NCBI RefSeq assembly: GCF_036669915.1
Contig: NC_089312.1
Span: 32,879,330 to 32,943,329 of the forward strand
Length of the DNA: 64,000 bases
DNA from: Pocillopora verrucosa
Taxonomy: Eukaryota; Cnidaria; Anthozoa; Scleractinia; Pocilloporidae
Direction of reading: 5' to 3'
Shown here: piece by piece, positions 55,901-64,000 of the stretch
Position numbering within the stretch: position 1 is the first letter of the stretch
Layout of the letters: each line of letters opens with the position of its first letter
Notes under the pieces: generated by a model
Database searches by the model: none
Told to the model about the DNA's origin: nothing
What the model saw: only the letters and a program-made list of their open reading frames with translations
Program-made: the position numbers and the translations under genes

Positions 55901-58900
55901 AAAATACACCGCATTACAATTGTTATAGTATAGTAGCCCATTTCTGAGTTCTCGTGAGGCATGTCGAGGCGAGAGGCTCCGCAAACGGAAAAGAGCTCCC
56001 GCGCGCGAGCGGACCCCAAAAGCTAAGAATTTAGCCTAAACAAAAACCCACCATCTTGATATTTGTGAAATTAAATTACCAGTTTGACCATTTTACATAT
56101 GTAATATGCAATAGAGGCGTTTTGATGAATAGCGAAAGTGTGCGTTAAAAGCAAGCGATAAGAAGCCGCCATAATAATTGAAACAACTCATCAGGAGTAG
56201 GTATGAGCATTTGACTGATTAAAATAATCCTGCAGTGCATTTTGAAGCAAGAGGCTTTATTGTTACGGGTGACTGAATAACGTTTATAAGGTTTCATGTA
56301 CGTTGTGAAAATGTTTAAATATTCCACGCTTTTGGTCATATGGAAGGTTTCCTTCCTCCTTCCTACAGGAATTATTAAGCTAGTCATAGTAAACTCCAAC
56401 AGCAGGTAGTTCGTTTATAATAGATTGACTTGTTAGAGCTACTCCCTTGTAGTACTAGTCATACTGATAGGATGCTTAATTGAACAATTTGGTTTTATAT
56501 GATATTTATGCGATAATACCTCGCATGTTGATAATTTTGAACAGAAATTAAGTAAACAAGACTTGATAGGGTCTTGGTAAAAAATTTCATATTTCTTGAG
56601 CTTGATTCAGATTACTGTTCAGTTATAGGGTTTTGCATTTAACAAACAACGAGGAAAAAGTTCCTAAACAAAGAAAATATTTCAATTAGATTGTTTCTTC
56701 TTTTCAGAGATATCTCCTACAACAAAATCTCCAGGCTGTCTAAACCAATCTTCCACAAGTTGCAAAGCCTAGAAACGCTGTAAGTGGGCTCTAATGGTTG
56801 ACGTTAAAAAATTTTTGTTTCTATTTTCATCTCCCAAAATTTTAGTTGTAACTCAGCAACAAAAATATTTTAAAGATATAGTTTATCACGTCATGAAAAC
56901 ACAGTTTTTAACTTAACTATCAACCATTATAATCCCTGAAAGGGGACGGCGTTTGCTTGTCTTTGTAAATCTTTCAATAACATTACTTTTCTGTGGAACC
57001 TTAGCTTCGAACTGGCCAAGATCAGTTGAAAAACTTATTCTTACCCATTTTCTGGAGAAATAGCTGGTAAAAGCGTCTTTTTCAAACCTCTTCACTAAGA
57101 AGATCGACACTACGGCCGAATGGTTCAGGGCTTTGAATTCAAATCTGGATTTCTAAGTTCGAGTCCCTCGTGTTACCACTGAATTGGATTTTTCTCGGTC
57201 CTACAGATTTCGATTCCCTCGCTGTGATGTGTAAATAGCACAATGGTTTGACCTCCGCCGCAGTGATTTTTAGCAAATGATATGTTTTTTAATCTATCAT
57301 TTATCAAATTAATCTCATCGTCAGCAAAAATCGCAGAGGTGCTCAATATGTCGATTCCCCCAAATAGATATTGACCTCCTCGCTTTTTTAGTATTCCTTT
57401 TTTATCATTCTTGTTTTTAATTCACTCTGATAATGAAATAGTGTCAAAAGCGTTTGGTTTGTTCTTGATAAATATTTTAGCCTTAAAGATGGCTCATCCT
57501 TAATCCTAATTTTTAAGCGGACTTAATGGACATTATCATTATCTTTATCTTTATTTTCATCACTATTATTATAATTATTATTATTATTATTACTTTTATC
57601 ATTATCACTGTTATTAATTTTTTTACTATAACAGTAATTGGTTTAAAACTAAAAGTAACACTTGAGCGTGTGTTCGGATCATTTGTGTGAGAGTACTACT
57701 CCAGAAAAGAACAAATAGTGTTAGTGGTGACTAATGTTTCGACATCCTGATAATAGTACCAATGATAATACTTTTCTGGAAAATTTTTTCACAGACGATT
57801 AGACAACTTTATCAAAAGTTAATATTATCATTATCCTTATCATTGTTATTGTCATTATCATTATAACTATGGTTGTCATTATCATTATTGTTTTTACTAT
57901 TGTCGTACGGTTTTGTTTGATTGTAAGACATGTCTTTGATGAGTATCAATTCTCATTTTTTTTTTCTCGCAGTGTTCTGTCTCACAACGTAATGGTCGAA
58001 ATACCTGCCAAGATCTTCAGCAAATTGAATCGTTTGAAAACTCTGTGAGTGTTGATTTTTACATGGGAAAAAAAACTTACCTTTATCTCTGTTTTCACTA
58101 TCAAAATATGGTTAACTTGTGTTTTAATTCTCTTATAAGCTTTGAATTTTTTTTAAAGGTATCTGGAAAACAACAAGATTGAAAAAATCTCATCGCGTGC
58201 CTTTTCTGGGCTTAATAACCTTAAAACCTTGTGAGTATTACACGATAAACCAAAGAGATTGTTGGTTCTCGAGTCTTGATCGCAGTTATGCCAGATAATG
58301 CAACGCATACAAAACGAAATATATTATCAAAAAAAAAAAAAAGGGGTAAAAAATCAGTGTTATACTTGATTTTCTAAGTCATTAGAATACAACACGTGCC
58401 AGTTTGGTAAAGAAAACATAAGAAATTCCGTTAAAGAGATATTTAACCGAGGTAGTTCTTCTTACAAAAGACAACTAGAAAGACTTAAAATGAACAAATT
58501 TATTGTCTCCTTTTATGACAAAAAATTAAAAAGGCTCCGATGGAAATCTTCTGTTGACCGCATGATTATAAACACTTACCTGGTATGGCTGGGCATGAGC
58601 GAAACTTGCTATAAAAGACTAGCCATCAAAATTGAACCAACGAACAGCTCAAAATTCAGCTGACGAGCAAGAGTTCCCGCGCGCGAGCGGACCCCAAAAG
58701 CTAAGAATTTAGCCTAAACAAAAACCCACCATCTTGATATTTGTAAAATTAAATTACCAGTTTGACTATTTTACATACGCCATATGCAATAGAGGCGTCA
58801 ATATGCATTACAGGCGTCTGAAGCGAAGTATTCGTTAGATGCAGAGCCGCCATAATAATTGAAATAACTCATCAGGAGTAGATATGAGCATTTGACCGCT

Positions 58901-61900
58901 CAAAAAATAATCCTACAGTGCAATTTGAATTAAATAATGGATTTATGATCATGAAAGAGCTGAAGCAAAAGGCTATATTGCTATGAGTTACTGAATAACT
59001 TTTATAAGGTTTCATGTACGTTAGTGAAAATTTTTAAATATTCTAGCCACCCTAATTATGATCGGAAAGCATGTTGCTTTTAACAGTGATAAAATGGTCA
59101 TATGGAAGGTTTCCTTTCCCTTCCTATAGGGAGTAAGCTTGCCATGGTAAACTCCAACAGCAGGTAGTTCGTTTATAATAGATTGACTTGTTAGAGCTGC
59201 TCCCTGGTAGTACTAGCCATAATGATAGGATGCTTATTTGGAAGATTTGATTTTAAATGATATTTATACGATAATACCTCGCATGTTGATAATTTTGAAC
59301 AGAAATTAAGTAAACAAGACTTGAAAGGGTTTCGGCAAAAAATGTCATATTTCTTGAGCATGATTCAGTTTACAGTTCAGTTATAAGGTTTTGCATTTAA
59401 CAAACAACGAGGAAAAAGCTCTTCACAAAGAAAATATTTTCAATTAGATTGTTTCTCCTTTTTAGAGATATCTCCTACAACAAAATCTCCAACCTGTCTC
59501 GACCCATCTTCAACAAGTTGCCAAGCTTAGAAATGCTGTAAGTGGTCCCTAATGGTTGACGTTAGGAAATTTTTGTTTTAATTTTTATGTCCCAAAATTC
59601 TGGTTACAGCTCAGCAACAAAAATACCCCAAAGATGTAGTATATCATATCACGGAAAGCAGTTTTTAACTAAACTATCAGTCATTATAATCCCTGAAAGG
59701 GAAGGTGTTTGCTTGTCTATGTAAGTATTTTAAATAACATTGCTGTTCTATGGAACCTTAGCTTCGAACTGGCCAAGATAAATTGAAAAAACGTATTCTT
59801 AACCATTTTCCAGGAGAAATAGCGCGTATAAGCGTCTTTTTCAAACCTCTTCACTAAGTCTGTTTTCAGGTTCTATTGAAGATCGACACTACGGCCGAAT
59901 GGTTCAGGGCTTTAAATTCAAATCTGGATTTCTAGGTTCGAGTCCATCGTGATGCCACTGAATTGGATTTGTCTCGGTCCTACAGATTTCTATTCCCTCG
60001 CTGTGATGTTTAAATAGCTGAATGGTTTGACCTCTGCCGCAGTGATTTTTAGCAAATGATATGTTTTTTAATCTATCATTTATCAAAGTAATCTCATCGT
60101 CAGTAAAAAGCGCAGAGGTGCTCAATATGTCGATTCCCCCAAAGGGATATTGACCTCCTCGCCTTTTTATGCTTTGTTACTATAATCACTTTTTTTTTAA
60201 TTCACCCTGATGATGTCTAGCGTCGAAAGCGCCCAGTTTGTTCTTAATAAATATTTTAGCCTTGTAGATTTTTAATTGCGCGGACTTAATGGACATTATC
60301 ATTATCTTTATTTTCATCATCATTATTATGATTATTAATTTTTTTTATTATTACAGTAAATGGTTTGAAACCAAACGTAATACTTGAGCGTGTGTTCGGA
60401 TCATCTGTGTGAGAGTACTACTCCAGAAAAGAACAAATGATGTTAGTGGTGACTGATGTTTCGACTTCCTGATAATAGTAACAGTGATATGACTTTTCAG
60501 GAAAATTTCTTTGCAGAAGATTAGACAACTTGACCAAAAGTTAACATTATCATTATCCTTATTATTGTCATTATCATTATAACTATCGTTGATATTATCA
60601 TTATTGTTTTTGCTATTGTCGTATGGTTTTGATTGATTGTAAGACATGTTTTTGATAAGTATCAGTTATCTTTTTTTTTCTCGCAGTGTTCTTTCTCACA
60701 ACGAAATGGTCGAGATACCTTCCAAGGTCTTCAGCAAATTGAATCGTTTGAAAACTCTGTGAGTGTTGATTTTTACATGTGAAAAAAGAACTTACATTTA
60801 TCTATGTTTTCATTATCAAAATATGATTAACTTGTCTTTTAATTCTCCTACAAGCTTTGAACTTTTTTTAAAGGTATCTGGAAAACAACAAGATTAAAAC
60901 AATCCAAATGGGTGCCTTTTCTGGGCTTAATAACCTTAAAACCTTGTGAGTATTACACGATAAACCAAATAGATTGTTGATTCTCGAGTCTTGATCGCAG
61001 TTATGCCAAACAATGCAACGCATACAAAACGAAATAGGTTATCATAAAAAGAGATCAGTGTTATGCTTGATTTTCTAAGTCATTAGAATACAACACGTGC
61101 CAATTTGATAAAGAAAACATAAGAAATTCCGTTAAAGAGATATTTAACCGAGGTAGTTCTTCTTACAAAAGACAACTACAAAGACTTAAGATGAACAAAT
61201 TTATTTTTTCCTTCTATGACAAACAAATCAAAAAGGCTGAGAAGCAAATCTCCTGTTGAGGTCTTCAGCGAATTGAATCGTTTGAAAACTCTGTGAGTGT
61301 TGATATTTACATGTGAAAAAAGAACTTACATTTATCTATGTTTTCACCATCAAAATATGATTAACTTGTGTTTTAATGCTCCTACAAGCTTTGAACTTTT
61401 TTTAAAGGTATCTGGAAAACAACAAGATTGAAACAATCCAAATGGGTGCCTTTTCTGGGCTTAATAACCTTAAAACCTTGTGAGTACTACACGATAAACC
61501 AAATAGATTGTTGATTCTCGAGTCTTGATCGCAGTTATGCCAAACAATGCAACGCATACAAAACGAAGTAGGTTATCATAAAAAGAGATCAGTGTTATGC
61601 TTGATTTTCTAAGTCATTAGAATACAACACGTGCCAATTTGGTAAAGAAAACGTAAGAAATTCCGTTAAAGAGATATTTAACCGAGGTAGTTCTTCTTAC
61701 AAAAGACAACTACAAAGATTTAAGATGAACAAATTTATTTTTCCTTCTTTGACACACAAATTTAAAAGGCTGAGAAGCAAATCTCCTGTTGACTAAGACC
61801 GCATGACAATAAACACATACCCGTGATGGCTACGCAATAGCGAAATTTGCCATCAAAATTGAACTGAGATCCAAAAAATGCATAGAAGGACAAAACAGAC

Positions 61901-64000
61901 CATTCCAAAAGATTGATCCCTAAACGTTTTCAATAAATTTTACTCCTAGACATCTACAAAACAATTTTATCTATCGTATGCCTCCAAAAACGTTCAGCTA
62001 TCTTAAAAGTCTACGAAACTTGTAAGTACGGAATAAATTTTAGTTGCTTTCCTTTTATGCAATTAGAGCAATCAACACTTCTCTTAAATTTTTCAATTTA
62101 ATTTCGGATTCTTTGCACATCAACAGCTTTGCGCACATTGGACAATCAAATTAAATCATTTGAAACCATAAGAATGGTGACTTTGCTTAATCAGTGGCAA
62201 CCAGGTTATAGGCTTAGACCTGGTTAGTTTTTGACGAAGAATTACATGTACTTTAATGACTTGCGCGACGTTAAAAACCATAAGAGTTTTGATGCTTTGG
62301 TTATTTTTTTTTTATCAAAAAATGCGTGGTATTTCATCTCTTTCAAGGAGAGTGGACAGTTTCTTCCTGTGTTGTTACGCTTCTCAGTACTCTGAGAATG
62401 TAAGCTGTGAGTATCCAAAGCTGGAGGGTAACGCCTTGTCGAGTTGCAATCGCATGATCGATGCCTCTGGTCCTAGAAGGAGTATCTGGTTACTGGGTAT
62501 CCTAGCTGTTGCTGGTAATCTGGCAGTGATAGCATGGCGTCTCATCAGGCGTGACGACCATCCAGTTCAAACCTGCCTTCTGACCAATCTGGCTGTGGCT
62601 GATTTCCTTATGGGGGTGTATCTCATGATAATAGCTATTAAAAACGAGATATGGGCAGGTAATTAATATCATGTACATATCATGCAGCCTTTTTGAAGTG
62701 CAGATGGAAGAGAGGTAGACAAATGGACCTCACAGGTGTGCTGTAAGTAAAAATAAAGAACACCGAAGAAAACCCTGAAAATATTTTCGAACAGTCACAA
62801 ATTGTGTTTTAGAATCACAACCTACATGTTTTAAAAGTAGTGCATTTTTCTAAAGACTTGAAAATAGCGGCGATGATGTAATATAGCTTCAATAGCACCT
62901 CTAAATTAAAGACATGGAAGATGCTTTTTAAATCACGCGCTTTTGAAAATAATCAGCGAAAACCAGTTTGTCTACAGTTGTTTAACTGTGGGACGAAAAT
63001 CTCCAAATCTCGGTAATAATTGCCAAAGTTAATGTTAGGAATTCTCCCGCTGACTAGTTCATCAAACACTTTAAGGATTTCATTCGTACATTTTAAATTA
63101 AACTTTTCAACCTTTACTTAAATTTTGTAAGTCAAGCGAAAATAAACACATATATCCTTTCATTTTAGGTACTTACTTCAGCTTCGATCTGATATGGCGG
63201 TCAGGAGTCCTCTGTAAAGTGGCCGGCGCCCTATCGGTACTCTCAAGTGAAGTCTCGGTACTCATGCTCACGGTGATAACCGCTGACCGTCTGCTGAGCA
63301 TCGTTTTTGCCTTCAGATGCTCACGTCTGACATTAAGAGGAACTTACATTATTTGTGCCGTGGTGTGGCTCTGCGGAATTGCAATTGCTGTTGTACCAGC
63401 TTTTGATACTCCGTACTTTTTCAATGAGGAAAGAAGATATGGGTTCTATGGTAAAGATTGTTCTGCTCTTAGTTACCTTGCAGTTATCATTTCATTGACT
63501 GTGAAACTATGGGGCATTCCATAAGCTTACATAACTTCTACACTACATCTCCCTGTGTGAAACCAGAGCGTTTGCGTGTCTGTAATATCATGTCAATGAA
63601 GCTATGTAAGGGCGAAACAACTTCTGTCTCGAGGGGCTTCCTTCAGTTGATAGAAAAGATCTGTTGTCAAAAAAATAATGGTGGCTTACCGCACCTTCTG
63701 TGCCTGAACAAACCACATCATCCTATATCATTATATAGCCACATCCCCAAAGTAAACAATGCTTACTTCATGGACAAAGGTACCTTACTTGTTGCCTTTC
63801 CTTTTCTCCCTTCCCTCTTAATCACTGGCTATGTATAAATAATAATGAAAAACTGTGTTAAATTCTGGGGCTAAAGTGTACGATAAAAGGAGTTGGTGTT
63901 CACTCTAAAGGATGTCCCTCCCTTTCCAAGGTCGTTCCTCGGTATGTCTACCTCTTCATTTGTCTTCAGAAAGACTGGCAGGCTGGGAATATTCTGTTGG
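49989..64000 (+). CDS. CUB-Ig-LRR seven-transmembrane receptor, LGR / relaxin-receptor-like (3' end outside window)
   Basis: Exons: 49989-50043 (signal peptide, MKAIDGCLPWLLLLIWNK), 51084-51650 (Thr/Pro-rich stretch then CUB-like domain, TYIIVRDG and TGFEASF), 51781-52026 (Ig domain, CQAGGTPAPRITWSRNG and GNYTCRASNFNG), 52928-53036 (LRRNT, C-x3-C-x-C), then twelve LRR exons at 53165, 53397, 54669, 55779, 56708, 57973, 58159, 59466, 60687, 60874, 61408 and 61950. Each is 72 nt (53397: 75) in phase 2. Next 62348-62658 (CCYA hinge, SCEYP, TM1-TM2 with AVAGNLAVI and NLAVADFLMG), 63169-63471 (TM3 SSEVSVLMLTVITADRLLSI, TM4, ECL2 cysteine) and 63970 onward (GWEYSVG before TM5). Phases join throughout, about 829 residues so far. 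The hinge and TM3 are typical of LGRs, nearest type C (RXFP). The CUB and Ig modules replace the LDLa modules of type C. The donor at 63471 (gttacc) is weak; gtaaag at 63451 is an alternative. Ligand unknown. Confidence 0.85.
50700..50979 (-). pseudogene. Non-LTR retrotransposon reverse transcriptase fragment
   Basis: On the minus strand, AAVTAHDTICFYLTCVRPVL followed by EYCTPLHYHAL matches the C-terminal part of a LINE reverse transcriptase (CR1/L2-like YxxCVRPVLEYC region). The frame shifts, then continues as LKCIQKRAIWTAES, the next conserved piece. Less than 100 codons are left. It lies in the first intron of the receptor gene, opposite strand. Confidence 0.75.
55451..55636. repeat. Fold-back (MITE-like) element in a receptor intron
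   Basis: TTTGGAATAAATAAGCTCTTGT with AATTTTTTCAAAGAC is mirrored by GTCTTTGAAATTTTTTAC and TTTATTTATTCCAAAC; the outer ends ATCACATGATTTTTCTCG and CGCAATCATGGGACTAC also pair roughly. The preceding 300 bp (TTGATTGGTCAAG and nearby motifs) may belong to it. I associate this type of sequence with stony coral genomes from memory. Confidence 0.65.
57100..57300 (+). mobile_element. tRNA-like SINE in receptor intron, unit A
   Basis: CGGCCGAATGGTTCAGGG resembles a Pol III A box region, and AGTTCGAGTCC (57156-57166) is a B box. The body ends near AATCTATCATTTATCAAA. It is a different family from the SINE at 30162. Confidence 0.6.
57530..57890. repeat. ATT/ATC simple-repeat tracts
   Basis: Two runs of CATTATCATT and ATTATTATT type at about 57530-57620 and 57825-57890, repeated in unit B at about 60290-60350 and 60540-60620. 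Low complexity, intronic. Confidence 0.8.
58671..61259 (+). repeat. LRR exon cassette duplication, unit B
   Basis: A direct repeat of unit A with exons 59466, 60687 and 60874. The introns are still alignable over nearly their whole length, so the duplication is recent relative to the other LRR exons, whose introns are unrelated. All three exons keep intact splice sites and phase 2. Confidence 0.9.
59880..60080 (+). mobile_element. tRNA-like SINE in receptor intron, unit B
   Basis: The counterpart of 57100-57300 at the same place in the duplicated unit (GGTTCGAGTCC B box near 59936). It was copied with the cassette, so the insertion is older than the duplication. Confidence 0.6.
61260..61291 (+). 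pseudogene. Truncated LRR exon (no acceptor)
   Basis: The last 32 bases of the VLSHN-type exon with its gtgagt donor, preceded by intron sequence from the end of the duplicated unit instead of a pyrimidine tract and AG. It should be ignored by splicing, so the protein has YLENN-type repeats side by side at exons 60874 and 61408. Confidence 0.8.
61260..61792 (+). repeat. Second, smaller tandem duplication (534-bp offset) adding another LRR exon
   Basis: This repeats 60726-61259. It begins inside an LRR exon (GGTCTTCAGC...) and ends after TCTCCTGTTGA. It adds one intact LRR exon (61408-61479, differing from 60874-60945 at very few bases) and one 5'-truncated exon (61260-61291). Confidence 0.92.

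Larger units (their letters stand above)
55993..58670 (+). repeat. LRR exon cassette duplication, unit A (about 2.7 kb)
   Basis: Runs from GAGCTCCCGCGCGCGAGCGG to before the same motif at 58671. It contains LRR exons 56708 (DISYNKIS), 57973 (VLSHNVMVE) and 58159 (YLENNKIEK) with their introns, including a SINE and ATT-rich tracts. Unit B repeats all of this in direct orientation. Confidence 0.9.

Noticed and set aside
62128-62214. Possible extra LRR exon after 62021 (ALRTLDNQIKSF)
   Set aside because: An AG and a vaguely LRR-like frame exist, but the match is weak, the donor poor, and the exons at 61950 and 62348 already join in phase.

Overview
The window is animal nuclear DNA, AT-rich and intron-rich, with GT/AG introns, tRNA-derived SINEs, MITE-like fold-backs and duplicated segments. 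The gene set (MFSD6-like transporters, an RBPMS/couch potato/MEC-8 type RNA-binding protein, the ciliary protein MNS1, a relaxin-receptor-like LGR) is metazoan. The repeats, including a fold-back element near 55.5 kb that I associate with stony coral genomes, make an anthozoan cnidarian, probably a scleractinian coral, the best guess. That assignment is inference. Exon ends were read by eye from splice sites and codon phase; allow 1-2 bases of error.

Layout. 0-3 kb: last six exons of a GH31 alpha-glucosidase (+). 3.6-13.5 kb: two tandem MFSD6-like transporter genes (-), each two coding exons with the intron at the same place and phase. 13.5-18.5 kb: no gene seen. 18.5-25.8 kb: a two-RRM RNA-binding protein (-) with a 12-nt microexon inside RRM1. 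26.7-35.2 kb: complete MNS1 (+), 12 exons, 495 codons, in head-to-head arrangement with the RRM gene; its introns carry a minisatellite split by a SINE, and a MITE. 36.5-38.3 kb: a three-exon secreted cysteine-rich protein (+) in which each of two exons encodes one five-cysteine repeat. 39.3-47.9 kb: a tandem segmental duplication; copy 1 holds an intact intronless class A GPCR (-), copy 2 has lost about 924 bp of it. 50.0-64.0 kb: 5' part of a large receptor (+): signal peptide, CUB-like domain, Ig domain, LRRNT, twelve leucine-rich repeats (one exon each), then the start of an LGR-type seven-helix domain, running off the window end.

The most notable items are the CUB-Ig-LRR-7TM receptor, whose repeats have been multiplied by recent duplication of exon cassettes, and the exon-duplicated cysteine-rich secreted protein. 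The genes do not form one pathway; neighbours are related only within the MFSD6 pair and the GPCR/pseudogene pair.
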